A stretch of DNA of 18,349 bases from an uncultured Collinsella sp. (GCA_958354105.1 CATWVA010000033.1:1-18349), one strand, 5' to 3'. Positions 6,778-17,865 are shown, counted from the first letter of the stretch. A program made the numbers and translations. The notes: generated from the letters alone by a model not told the origin.

Positions 6778-8232
6778 TTAACTCAAGTCCTCGCCATTTG
6801 ATGCAATGACCTTTTGATACCAGCAGAAGCTGTCCTTTCGGTAGCGATCGAACGTGCCTTTGCCCGTATCATCGGCATCAACATAAACAAAGCCATAGCG
6901 CTTCTTCATCTGCCCCGTCGAGGCAGACACCAAATCGATACAGCCCCACGGCGTGTATCCCATCAGGTCAACACCGTCCTCGACAATTGCATCGCGCAGC
7001 GCAAGAATATGCCTGCGCAGGTAATCAATATGATATGCATCGTGGACTTTGCCGTCTTCCAGCGCATCGAGTCCGCCCACACCGTTCTCGGCGATAAAGA
7101 GCGGAAGATGGTAACGATCGTGGTAGCCGGCAAGCGTCACGCGCAAACCCAGCGCATCGATCTGCCATTTCCAGGCAGTCTCTTTATCCTTGAGGTACGG
7201 ATTGCGCAGCGTCGGGAACACGTTGCCCTCCGCCTTCTCAGCGATCACCTGGTCATCGGCGCACACCAAGCGCGAGCAATAGTACGAGAACGAAATGAAG
7301 TCGACGGTATGCTCGGCCAGATACTCCGTATCGCCCGGCTCAAAGGGCACGTGAACACCCTCTTTCTCGAGCGCACGCAGCTTCCAAGTAGGATAGGCGC
7401 CCGCAGCCATCACGTCAGTGTAGAAGTAGCGGCCGCGGTCCTCCTCATACGCAAGCCATACGTCCTCGGGCGCACAACGGTACGGATAGGTCGCACCGGC
7501 AGCGATCATGCAACCCACCTTGTTTGCGGGATCGATCTTGTGCAGGATCTCGACAGCGCGAGCGCTCGCCATAAACATATGGTGCGAGAACGCCGCGGTC
7601 ACGGCTGCACGGTCACGCTCATCCTCGAGCGTGACGCCCGCGTTGATATAGGACAGCGCCACGCTGTTGATCTCGTTGAAGGTGAGCCAATAACGCACGA
7701 GGCCCTGGTACGCACGTCCGACGGTCTCGACGTAGTGCGCATACCGCTCGATCATCTCTCGGCTTTGCCATCCACCATAACGCTCGACCAGAGCCAACGG
7801 ATAGTCGTAGTGCGACAGCGTCACGAGCGGCTCGATTCCGTGCTCGCGCAGCGCCTCGAATACCTGACGGTAAAACTCCAAGCCCTCACCGTTGGGCTCG
7901 GCCTCCATCCCTGTGGGAAAAATACGGCTCCAACAAATTGAAAGACGCAGGCACTTAAAGCCCATCTCGGCAAAGAGCTCGACGTCCTCGCGCCAATGAT
8001 GGAAGAAGTCGTTGCCCCAACGGCATGGATACAGCCTGTCCGGATCATCCACGGGCTTTTGCCTGCCAAACATCACATCCCAGCGGTCGGGACCCTGTGG
8101 AATCAGGTCGGAGTGCGACATACCGCGGCCGCCCTCGTTCCAGCCCCCTTCGGCCTGGTTGGCAGCGAGCGCGCCGCCCCACAAAAAGCCCTCGGGCATA
8201 CCGGCAGCAGACGTTCTGTCAAAGTAACCCAT
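6778..8232 (-). CDS. 6-phospho-beta-glucosidase (glycoside hydrolase family 1)
   Basis: Cytoplasmic enzyme of 484 residues, the usual GH1 length. It hydrolyses 6-phospho-beta-glucosides delivered by the PTS to glucose 6-phosphate and an aglycone or glucose. The acid/base E187 is in LTFNEI and the nucleophile E382 in FIAENGVGG. The N-terminal FLWGGALAANQAEGGWNEGGRG and the SICWSRIFPTG signature are GH1 hallmarks. The C-terminal SASTGQMKKRYGFVYVD carries the Ser/Lys/Tyr phosphate-binding residues that mark 6-phospho enzymes, and KDSFCWYQKVIASNG is typical of the family's end. The ATG at 8232 lies one base after the EIIC stop, so translation is probably coupled. It is the last gene of the operon, with a terminator just downstream. 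LicH/BglA/CelF-like roles are all possible; the exact sugar is not known. Confidence 0.95.
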   Translation of the reverse strand: MGYFDRTSAAGMPEGFLWGGALAANQAEGGWNEGGRGMSHSDLIPQGPDRWDVMFGRQKPVDDPDRLYPCRWGNDFFHHWREDVELFAEMGFKCLRLSICWSRIFPTGMEAEPNGEGLEFYRQVFEALREHGIEPLVTLSHYDYPLALVERYGGWQSREMIERYAHYVETVGRAYQGLVRYWLTFNEINSVALSYINAGVTLEDERDRAAVTAAFSHHMFMASARAVEILHKIDPANKVGCMIAAGATYPYRCAPEDVWLAYEEDRGRYFYTDVMAAGAYPTWKLRALEKEGVHVPFEPGDTEYLAEHTVDFISFSYYCSRLVCADDQVIAEKAEGNVFPTLRNPYLKDKETAWKWQIDALGLRVTLAGYHDRYHLPLFIAENGVGGLDALEDGKVHDAYHIDYLRRHILALRDAIVEDGVDLMGYTPWGCIDLVSASTGQMKKRYGFVYVDADDTGKGTFDRYRKDSFCWYQKVIASNGEDLS

Positions 8233-8233
8233 G

Positions 8234-9583
8234 CTACTCAGTATCCTTGGCAGAAGCTGCCGCGGCGTTCTCCTGCTCCTGCGCCAGGAGCTGGTTGTCG
8301 TACACCTTAAAGAACGGGTACCAGACCACAGCCATGACCACGATCAAAACGATCGTAAATACCCAGATACGCGGGTCGAGGCACTGGATAAAGCCCTGAA
8401 CGAAGATGGGGAACGTGCCGCTCACCAAGATGTAGAAGTTAGAGACAAGACCCAGTGAGATTGCACCCCAATACAGCAGGGCCGAAATCATACCGCCCAG
8501 CACAAACGGAATCATGAGGATCGGGTTGAAGATGATGGGTGCGCCAAAGATCGCGGGCTCGGAGATACGGAAGAAGCTCGGCACGATCGATGCCTTGCCA
8601 AATGCCTTGAGCTGCTGCGACTTTGCCTTAAACGCGCAGAGCGCCACAAAAGAGAACGTATTGCCCGTGCCGCCGATGAGGTTGATGACCATCGACATGA
8701 GTACCGGGTGGAACTCAAGCGGCTGCCCAGCAGCGTAGAGCGAGGCGTTGGCAGCAAAGGCGGCAAGCGTGACCGGGGCGGTGATGGGCATCACGATCAT
8801 GTTGCCGTGGACGCCAAAGCACCAAAACAGCAGCGTCATGAAGCAGATAAGCAGTGCGCCGGGCACAGAGTCAACTGCGACGGAAAGCGGGGCAGCGAGC
8901 AGCTTCTCGATAACCGAGGGGATGGACAGCGTGGGATCGATCATCTGGATCAGCAGGTTGCCACCAAAGAAGATGAGGATGTTGACGAGCATAGGCACGA
9001 TGGCGCCAAAGGTTTCGGACAAAAACGGCGGCACGCCATCGGGCATCTTGATGGTGATGCCCTTGGTCTGGCAGAAGCGCGTGACCTCGACGGAGACCAG
9101 GGCAACGATGATGGCGGTAAACAGGCCCTGCGCACCCAGATAGGTGCAGGGGACCGCCTGGAGCACGGACTCATCAGCAAGCTGGTAGTAGGACGACGGC
9201 GCCGCGGCGATCAGGAACATCACCAGCGAGGTCATACCGGCGTTAAGCTTGGGCATCTTGTAGGTGCCCGCCAGGTTATAGGCGATTGCGAACGTCACGA
9301 TCACCGACAGTATGCCCATCGTCATGTTGAACGGGATGAGCAGCGTGAGCTTATTGGCCGTGGCAAAATCGAGCCAAGGGCCAAAGACGGACCAGAACCC
9401 GCCCTGCGCCACCAGGTCGGCCGTGACCGGCGGGTTGGCGATGATCATAAAGACGGCAGAGACCAAGATGAAGCTGATCGCGCTCATAAAGCCCTTTTGC
9501 ATGGAGGCAAAGTGACGCTCGGTGCCGCAGAAATTGGCAATAGGGGTCAGTTTTTCCTGAAGCAGGGTCATGAACTTTTCCAT
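8234..9583 (-). CDS. PTS cellobiose/beta-glucoside transporter EIIC component
   Basis: A 449-residue membrane permease subunit of the lactose/cellobiose PTS family (LicC/CelB-like). It moves the beta-glucoside across the membrane while EIIB phosphorylates it. About eight to ten hydrophobic segments are visible. Family features include ERHFASMQKGFMSAISFILV near the N-terminus, GVHGNMIVMP, NLIGGTGNTFSFVALC, and RISEPAIFGAPIIFNP, the last two lying in the sugar-binding region. Length matches the family. The ATG at 9583 has AGGAGG overlapping the EIIB stop codon at 9593-9595, and its own stop is one base before the 6-phospho-beta-glucosidase ATG. This tight packing indicates one mRNA with coupled translation. 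Confidence 0.95.
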   Translation of the reverse strand: MEKFMTLLQEKLTPIANFCGTERHFASMQKGFMSAISFILVSAVFMIIANPPVTADLVAQGGFWSVFGPWLDFATANKLTLLIPFNMTMGILSVIVTFAIAYNLAGTYKMPKLNAGMTSLVMFLIAAAPSSYYQLADESVLQAVPCTYLGAQGLFTAIIVALVSVEVTRFCQTKGITIKMPDGVPPFLSETFGAIVPMLVNILIFFGGNLLIQMIDPTLSIPSVIEKLLAAPLSVAVDSVPGALLICFMTLLFWCFGVHGNMIVMPITAPVTLAAFAANASLYAAGQPLEFHPVLMSMVINLIGGTGNTFSFVALCAFKAKSQQLKAFGKASIVPSFFRISEPAIFGAPIIFNPILMIPFVLGGMISALLYWGAISLGLVSNFYILVSGTFPIFVQGFIQCLDPRIWVFTIVLIVVMAVVWYPFFKVYDNQLLAQEQENAAAASAKDTE

Positions 9584-9592
9584 GGTCGCCTC

Positions 9593-9886
9593 CTAGCCCA
9601 ACAGCGACTGGGCGAGTGCCAGCACGTTGGCGGCGTTGCCCATGCCGTAGTCCTGTGCGGGGATGACCGCGGTCGGCTTACCGCTCCCCTGCTTGACGGT
9701 GTTGAGCTGGTAGGACACCTGCGGCCCCAAGAGCAGCACGTCATAATCGGCGCAGGTCTCCTGATACTCGCCGATACCCACCGCATCGATATCGAGCTCG
9801 ATGCCGTTTTGCTCCGCGTATTTCTCGAGTTTCTTCATCAGAATGCTTGTAGACAGGCCAGCTGCGCAAACAAGAAGGATCTTCAT
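9593..9886 (-). CDS. PTS lactose/cellobiose EIIB component
   Basis: A 97-residue cytoplasmic phosphocarrier that takes phosphate from EIIA and passes it to the incoming sugar. The phosphorylated cysteine is C7 in MKILLVCAAGLSTSILM, with the P-loop-like turn after it. The rest (DIDAVGIGEYQETCADYDVLLLGPQVSYQL) matches the IIB-cellobiose fold in length and pattern. I start at the ATG at 9886: it gives the family-length N-terminus and follows an AAGGGA at seven bases; the frame is open further upstream but without family similarity. It sits between EIIA (46-bp gap) and EIIC (9-bp gap). Confidence 0.95.
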   Translation of the reverse strand: MKILLVCAAGLSTSILMKKLEKYAEQNGIELDIDAVGIGEYQETCADYDVLLLGPQVSYQLNTVKQGSGKPTAVIPAQDYGMGNAANVLALAQSLLG

Positions 9887-9932
9887 AAGGGATTCCCTTC
9901 GCATTGATTGGTTGGATAGTCGCCGCACGCCG

Positions 9933-10259
9933 TTAGGCGTTCTTGGCTGCAGTGCGCTCATACAGGCAGATCAGCTCCTGCACGAGCTCCTGAGCAAGCA
10001 TGGAGCACATGAGGTGGTCCTGAGCATGGACCAGCAACACATCCACCGACAGATGCTCGCCCGCCGCCTCGGTCGAAAGCAGCTGCGTTTGGATGTGGTG
10101 AGCCTTGATTCCCGCATCCTTTGACTGCTTCATGAGTTTGGTGGCAGCGTCAAAATCCCCCGCCTTTGCCTTTTCAAGGGCTTCGAAGGCAAGGCTGCGT
10201 GCCTCTCCCGCTGCAGCGACCAGCTGAAACGAAACCATCTCGGTTCCCTGATCGTCCAT
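9933..10259 (-). CDS. PTS lactose/cellobiose EIIA component
   Basis: A 108-residue cytoplasmic phosphocarrier between HPr and EIIB. Family members form a helical trimer. With the ATG at 10259 as residue 1, LLVHAQDHLM places H78, D81 and H82 at the same numbers as the phospho-histidine, metal aspartate and second histidine of lactose-type EIIA. This supports both the identification and the start. AHHIQTQLL (53-61) and the C-terminal LAQELVQELICLYER are also typical. A GAGGAG Shine-Dalgarno lies six bases upstream. The frame extends to 10310 without further family sequence. It is the first structural gene after the regulator; a 119-bp gap containing a dyad separates them. Confidence 0.95.
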   Translation of the reverse strand: MDDQGTEMVSFQLVAAAGEARSLAFEALEKAKAGDFDAATKLMKQSKDAGIKAHHIQTQLLSTEAAGEHLSVDVLLVHAQDHLMCSMLAQELVQELICLYERTAAKNA

Positions 10260-10320
10260 AACGGTCTCCTCTCCCGTGATGTCTGGTTTGTACTTGAATA
10301 TTCGAAACACCTATCTCCCG

Positions 10321-10347
10321 CCCGCAATCCTCGAGGTTTATTGCAGG
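10321..10347. promoter_or_regulatory. Dyad in the regulator-EIIA gap, candidate operator
   Basis: CCCGCAAT (10321-10328) and ATTGCAGG (10340-10347) form an 8-bp inverted repeat with one mismatch. Between them is the palindrome CCTCGAGG. It lies about 60-90 bp upstream of the EIIA start, a sensible place for a LicR-type activator site or a leader hairpin. I could not fix a promoter next to it. Confidence 0.4.
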
Positions 10348-10378
10348 TAGACTGACAGCGTCATCGACAAAAGAAGTC

Positions 10379-12274
10379 TTAAGCCGTATGCGCTTGCACA
10401 AGCGCCATCAGCTCATGCCAGGACCGGCGCTCGCGTAAGCGCTCGACCCCCTGGCGGTCCATAAAGATCTCAGCGAGCAGCGAGCTCAAGATCCGCGCCT
10501 CATCGCCGCCCGACCGGGCAAACGACACCATAAAGACGATATCGACCTCATGGCCGTATTCGTCCCAAAGAATGGGATGTTCGAGCAGGCCCACGGTAAC
10601 AAAGGCCTCGGCGCTCAAAGGATGCATCCCATGGGGCATGGCCACCCCATTGCCAAACGAGGTGGCACTCGCGCTCTCGCGCTCGGCAACCTCTTGGGCA
10701 AACTGGGCATCGACACGGCCGCTCTCGACGGCGCGCTCGGAGAGATATCGGAGAACGGCCTGCTTCGACGACGCCTCAACGCGGTTGAAGAACAGGGCAC
10801 GGCTAAAGAAAGCGCTCAGGGAGTCCGATTGCGCAGCGTCATCACTCAGCACCTTGCGGATAGCGTTGACATCGCTCGTCTCCAAGAAGAAATCGGCCTC
10901 GCGGACGGGCACAGGCAACTTGACGTTGAGCGGCACCGTTGTGAACACGTAGTCGATGTGCGAAAAGTCGAGCGTTCCCACGCGGGCGACGTCGCATGTC
11001 TCAATCGACTCGATATACATACCAAACTGCTTGCGGTACTGGTGCTCGAGCATACGGGCGCTTCCCGCTCCCGAGGCGCACACGATCAGGATGCGTTTGC
11101 GACGCGGCTGGTCGGCTTGCTGCTCGAGGGCCAGGGCAAATGCCATGGCGATGTAGCCGAGCTCCTCATCAGAGGGCTGGCTGCCAAAATGACGCTCGAG
11201 TACCTGCGAGGTGCCGGCCGCCATCGAATAGGCCAACGGAAACCTCGTCTTGATATCGGGCAGCATGGGGTTATCCATATGCATGTGATATTCAAGGCGA
11301 TAACCCAGAGGGCCAATATGCCGAGCAAGGTTCATGCGAAGTTCAAGATCGCTGCTAAAGTCAAACCTAAACTCATCGTTGACCGCACGTACCATCTCGG
11401 AAGCAATCTCCCACATCTCGTCCGAGATAACGGCAGAGCCCTTCTCGGGCACGCCCGTGCCCCTGCCGAGCAAATGGATTGCGATAAAGGCAACCTCTTC
11501 TCGGGGCATGCTCACGCCCAGGGCATCCTTGATGTTTGCGGCAATCTGGAAAGCCGCGGCGTATTCGCGCGTTCCCTCCAGTTTTTGAACGTCCGATTCT
11601 GCAGCTGGGACATAGCAGCCCTGCTCGATGCGGCCAAGAGCGATGTAAAGATGCATGATGAGATTGCGGGATGCCAGCGAGCTCACCGTGACGGGCGAGG
11701 CCGTCAGGGCATCGTCCACACATGCGGCGATGGCCCGCAGGTGCTCGGCGAGCTTTGCATCGTCGGTGTCGGGCAACACGGGCCTCACCAGCGAGGCCAG
11801 GCACAGGCGCCGTTGCGACTCCCCGCCCGCAACGCGGATTCCGTAGCGTGGGCGCTTTTCAAGCGCTAAGTCAAATTGGGCGAGTTTCTGCTCTACCAGA
11901 CGCATGTCATTGGACAGAGTCCGCGCCGAAACGTAGAGTAAATCCGCATACTCCTCAATCGTCACCCACTGGGACCGCATTAGGAGGTCGTTAAGAAGGA
12001 AGGACACACGGCCGTCGCGCGTATCAGGAATGCCCGGATGGGCCAGAGCCGCACCGTCTAGCAAGCGAGCAAGCTCATCTGCACGTGCAACATCGATACG
12101 ATACTGCCCCTTGCTGCCAACGATGCGTGCAACCCCTGCAAGGTTGTCGTTTGCGCGATGGATATAGTTTCTCACGGCGCGCTCGCTTACCTCGAGACGC
12201 TTGGCAAGTACCGCGACAGCGACAGGCTGAGCGTCCTCGATCATATTTACAAGCTGCTTGACGCGAGCATCCAT
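10379..12274 (-). CDS. licR: LicR-type PRD-containing transcriptional activator with EIIB and EIIA domains
   Basis: A 631-residue regulator expected to activate the beta-glucoside operon directly downstream when its sugar is being transported. Domains in order: an N-terminal helix-turn-helix (residues 5-60, LAKRLEVSERAVRNYI), a second Mga-like helix-turn-helix (about 85-150), PRD1 (about 170-275, H208 and H267), PRD2 (about 285-390, H319), an EIIB-like domain (about 393-475, C399 in ILIVCASGAGSARM), and a mannitol/fructose-type EIIA domain (about 485-630, H548 in GNGVAMPHG). PTS proteins phosphorylate such sites to tune activity. In PRD2 the residue matching PRD1 H267 is A378 (ELGYIAMAF), so one conserved regulatory histidine is missing. 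The ATG at 12274 follows AGGAGGAGG. The architecture fits LicR/MtlR-type activators rather than the shorter RNA-binding BglG antiterminators. Confidence 0.93.
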   Translation of the reverse strand: MDARVKQLVNMIEDAQPVAVAVLAKRLEVSERAVRNYIHRANDNLAGVARIVGSKGQYRIDVARADELARLLDGAALAHPGIPDTRDGRVSFLLNDLLMRSQWVTIEEYADLLYVSARTLSNDMRLVEQKLAQFDLALEKRPRYGIRVAGGESQRRLCLASLVRPVLPDTDDAKLAEHLRAIAACVDDALTASPVTVSSLASRNLIMHLYIALGRIEQGCYVPAAESDVQKLEGTREYAAAFQIAANIKDALGVSMPREEVAFIAIHLLGRGTGVPEKGSAVISDEMWEIASEMVRAVNDEFRFDFSSDLELRMNLARHIGPLGYRLEYHMHMDNPMLPDIKTRFPLAYSMAAGTSQVLERHFGSQPSDEELGYIAMAFALALEQQADQPRRKRILIVCASGAGSARMLEHQYRKQFGMYIESIETCDVARVGTLDFSHIDYVFTTVPLNVKLPVPVREADFFLETSDVNAIRKVLSDDAAQSDSLSAFFSRALFFNRVEASSKQAVLRYLSERAVESGRVDAQFAQEVAERESASATSFGNGVAMPHGMHPLSAEAFVTVGLLEHPILWDEYGHEVDIVFMVSFARSGGDEARILSSLLAEIFMDRQGVERLRERRSWHELMALVQAHTA

Positions 12275-12391
12275 GTCCTCCTCCTTTCCCTGCGTCTAGT
12301 CTAACGCGGTAAAGAATGACACTCCACGTCGCGCTCGTTCCGCCAACCCGGAACAGGTTGCGGGGAGTTCAGCTGAGCTATGGAGAGCCTG
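12275..12391. other. Leader region of the licR-type gene
   Basis: This 117-bp stretch should contain the promoter of the regulator gene. I see the ribosome site next to the start codon but no convincing -35/-10 pair and no clear operator. The repeat cluster begins immediately beyond it. Confidence 0.3.
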
Positions 12392-12436
12392 GGGAAAGGG
12401 CCCGAAGGCAATGCGTCGGTGTGGGATGCGCCTTCC
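12392..12436. repeat. Partial copy of the 62-bp repeat
   Basis: GGGAAA at 12392 and GGGATGCGCCTTCC at 12423 reproduce the two anchor motifs of the 62-bp unit, 31 bp apart compared with 33 bp at 6445/6478. The sequence between them is diverged. Confidence 0.5.
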
Positions 12437-12448
12437 CAGCCATTGTGC

Positions 12449-12600
12449 AGTCATTGGGGACAGACTTAAATGAGTAGTCATTGGGGACGTTCTTGTTTGA
12501 CTAGTCGTTTAAGAACGTCCCCAATGACTATTAAGGACTGTCCCAAGCTGCCGGCAGGAAAGGACCGTCCCCAAGTGCCGGGTTTGTCCCCAATGACTAG
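12449..12600. repeat. Composite palindromic repeat cluster, copy 2
   Basis: In order: a half-element with GTCATTGGGGACAGACTTAA (12450-12469); a 54-bp palindrome (12476-12529) whose 19-bp arms, starting AGTCATTGGGGACGTTC, are perfectly complementary around GACTAGTC; the 50-bp GC-rich module (12533-12582); and a closing arm TGTCCCCAATGAC (12585-12597) complementary to the first half-element. The cluster is therefore a palindrome nested inside a wider inverted repeat. The same parts occur at 6310-6686. It lies between the carbamate kinase terminator and the licR leader. Confidence 0.85.
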
Positions 12601-12642
12601 GTGAATAGCAAAAGCCCCGCAGTCGGAGCGGACTGCGGGGCT
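12601..12642 (-). terminator. Intrinsic terminator of the carbamate kinase gene
   Basis: On the minus strand perfect 12-bp arms (AGCCCCGCAGTC at 12613-12624, GACTGCGGGGCT at 12631-12642) with a 6-base loop are followed by TTTTGCTATT. Its tail is shared with the other terminator at 6721-6761. Confidence 0.88.
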
Positions 12643-12661
12643 CATGAAGAGAGGCTAGTTT

Positions 12662-12685
12662 GTGGGCGCTTTGCCTGGCGCCCAC
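12662..12685 (-). other. Second hairpin 3' of carbamate kinase
   Basis: Perfect 8-bp arms GTGGGCGC (12662-12669) and GCGCCCAC (12678-12685) enclose an 8-base loop, 22 bp after the carbamate kinase stop and 19 bp before the true terminator stem. No U-tract follows. It may protect the 3' end of the mRNA. Confidence 0.5.
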
Positions 12686-12707
12686 GAGAGAGGCAACAGA
12701 GTAGAGA

Positions 12708-13670
12708 CTACTCGTGGATGCGGGTACCGGAGAGGCCGGCCATGGTCTCGGCGGCCTTGTCCAGAGCGCCGATGATGCAGGTGCGGCCCTTGCGGGAACG
12801 CGCGAACTTGATGGCAGCGCGAACCTTGGGCTCCATGGAACCCTTGCCGAACTGGCCCTCGTCGGCCAGGCGCTCGGCCTCGTCGGCGGTGAGGTCCTCG
12901 AGCTCCTCCTGGTTGGGCTTGCCAAAGTTGATGGCGACATGCTCAACGGCGGTCAGCAGGAACAGAACGTCAGCATCGCAGTCCTCGGCCAGCAGCTCGC
13001 CGCCCAGGTCCTTGTCGATGACGGCGGGAACGCCCTTGTAGCAGCCCTTGTTCTCGTAGTCGCGGACGACGGGGATGCCGCCGCCGCCGCAGGCGATGAC
13101 GATGAACTCGTTGTCGAGCAGGTTGAGGATGGAGTCAGCCTCGACGATCTTCTTGGGATCGGGGGAGGCGACGACGCGACGCCAGCCGCGGCCGGAATCC
13201 TCGACGAAGACCTTGGAGGGATCCTCGGCCATGAACTCCTTGGCCTGCTCCTCGGTATAGAAGGGGCCGATCGGCTTGGTCGGGTTCTTGAACGCGGGAT
13301 CGTCGGGATCGCACTCGATCTGGGTGACGACGGTGGCGGCGTGCCAACGCTTATAGCGCTTGTGCATCTCGCGGCCGATGCCCTGCTGCAGGTGATAACC
13401 AATGTAGCCCTGGGACATGGCGCCGCACTCGGGCAGCGGCATCTCGGGGGTACCGATGGCATCGTGAGCAGCGGCGAAGGCGTTCTGAATCATGCCGACC
13501 TGCGGGCCGTTGCCGTGGGTGATGATGATCTCGTTGCCCTGCTCGATGAGGCCGAGGAGAGCGTGGGCGGTGTTGCTCACGGCCTCGATCTGCTCGACGG
13601 GGTTGTTGCCGAGGGCGTTGCCGCCAAGGGCGACGACAATACGATCGGGCTTGCCAAGAGGCTTAGACAT
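12708..13670 (-). CDS. arcC: Carbamate kinase
   Basis: A 320-residue cytoplasmic enzyme of the amino-acid kinase fold. It interconverts carbamoyl phosphate plus ADP with carbamate (ammonia and CO2) plus ATP, normally making ATP at the end of arginine, citrulline, agmatine or purine-derived carbamoyl degradation. Recognisable pieces: IVVALGGNALG at the N-terminus, IITHGNGPQVGMIQ, the IACGGGGIPVV loop, AVIDKDLGGELLAEDCDADVLFLLT, and GSMEPKVRAAIKF followed by the C-terminal GLSGTRI. I start at the ATG at 13670, preceded by AAAGGA at eight bases; the 12 extra codons upstream have no family similarity. It stands alone: no arginine deiminase, ornithine or other carbamoyltransferase, or antiporter is adjacent. 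A dyad lies in its leader and two hairpins follow its stop. Confidence 0.95.
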   Translation of the reverse strand: MSKPLGKPDRIVVALGGNALGNNPVEQIEAVSNTAHALLGLIEQGNEIIITHGNGPQVGMIQNAFAAAHDAIGTPEMPLPECGAMSQGYIGYHLQQGIGREMHKRYKRWHAATVVTQIECDPDDPAFKNPTKPIGPFYTEEQAKEFMAEDPSKVFVEDSGRGWRRVVASPDPKKIVEADSILNLLDNEFIVIACGGGGIPVVRDYENKGCYKGVPAVIDKDLGGELLAEDCDADVLFLLTAVEHVAINFGKPNQEELEDLTADEAERLADEGQFGKGSMEPKVRAAIKFARSRKGRTCIIGALDKAAETMAGLSGTRIHE

Positions 13671-13707
13671 TGCTGGAATCCTTTCTGTAAAAGGCCTACA
13701 ACCCATT

Positions 13708-13741
13708 AATAACCCGCGTCCGTGCGATACGCGAGTTTATT
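13708..13741. promoter_or_regulatory. Dyad in the carbamate kinase leader
   Basis: AATAACCCGCGT (13708-13719) and ACGCGAGTTTATT (13729-13741) form an imperfect inverted repeat (one bulge and one non-Watson-Crick pair) 38-71 bp upstream of the carbamate kinase ATG. Just beyond, the minus strand reads GAATATAAACC, an AT-rich stretch that could include a -10 element. It could be an operator or a leader hairpin. Confidence 0.35.
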
Positions 13742-14190
13742 AAGGTTTATATTCTCTTTATCGCTCATTTTATTCATTTTGAAAATAGCGGAACGGTGAA
13801 CGGTCGTTTTTGTCCGCTCAGCGTACAGAACACCAGCTCAGACATATCTACGCCATTTACGTGCAACTTTATTTAAATGCAGCGAGGATTATGTCAGATT
13901 ATGCAAACTACATCTCTGCTAAACACAAAACGGACAGCGCAATATCTTACTCGCGCTATACGAGATTCTATGCACTTATAAGTCGAGTATGCACCCCTGC
14001 AAAAACAAGGGGCTTTTCATCCAGCATAAGGAATAAAGAAGGGCTCCGAAAAGGCGGCAACAGCCAAGTCCCCCATCCATCCCCAAAGTGGCGCGAGGTT
14101 TCGCGGCAAAGCCGCGAAACAGCGAAGGGGACAGAATACCCGGCCAACTACGTCCTTCATCCGCCCACACAATCCGAGGACGTAGTCGTA
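13742..14190. other. AT-rich then hairpin-rich intergenic region, no gene seen
   Basis: Positions 13742-14000 are noticeably AT-rich for this genome and probably hold carbamate kinase promoter and upstream sites. A weak stem CCCCT/AGGGG near 13994-14012 is followed by CTTTTC on the plus strand. ACTACGTCCT and AGGACGTAGT form a 10-bp inverted repeat at about 14149-14187. The frames open here lack ribosome sites and resemble nothing I know. Confidence 0.35.
14098..14120. repeat. Perfect 10-bp hairpin
   Basis: GTTTCGCGGC (14098-14107), AAA, and GCCGCGAAAC (14111-14120). Outside it, TCCCC (14080-14084) and GGGGA (14127-14131) extend the symmetry, and GGGGACAGA recalls the dispersed repeat family. 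No U-tract follows on either strand, so it is not a typical terminator. Confidence 0.6.
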
Positions 14191-14315
14191 GCAGGATCTG
14201 AGGGCTGACCTTCGCGGACACTCCGCAGGACGAAAGAACCCCCGCCGCACGTAGTGCGCAGCGGGGGTTCTTTCATGTCCGAGGACGTCCGCGAAGGTCA
14301 GCCCTCAGATCCTGC
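14191..14315. repeat. 29-bp perfect inverted repeat flanking the nifJ terminator
   Basis: The arm starting GCAGGATCTGAGGGCTGACC (14191-14219) is the exact reverse complement of 14287-14315. The arms enclose the terminator hairpin and lie 10 bp beyond the oxidoreductase stop. TCCGAGGACGT also occurs as a direct repeat at 14173-14183 and 14278-14288, suggesting the region arose by an inverted duplication. Confidence 0.85.
14232..14274. terminator. Bidirectional terminator after the oxidoreductase gene
   Basis: The arms GAAAGAACCCCCGC (14232-14245) and GCGGGGGTTCTTTC (14261-14274) are perfect 14-bp complements, with an inner CGCAC/GTGCG stem. The A/T-rich outer part of each arm supplies a U-rich end in either direction. 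It ends the minus-strand oxidoreductase transcript about 50 bp after its stop. Confidence 0.8.
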
Positions 14316-14325
14316 GGTGGGAGAC

Positions 14326-17865
<3,540 letters not shown>

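Noticed and set aside
12714..13709. A 331-codon plus-strand frame opposite carbamate kinase
   Set aside because: Antisense shadow of a clear family member.
13810..14208. A 132-codon plus-strand frame in the intergenic region
   Set aside because: It starts at a TTG with no ribosome site, runs through a perfect hairpin and into the long inverted repeat, and its translation resembles nothing known.
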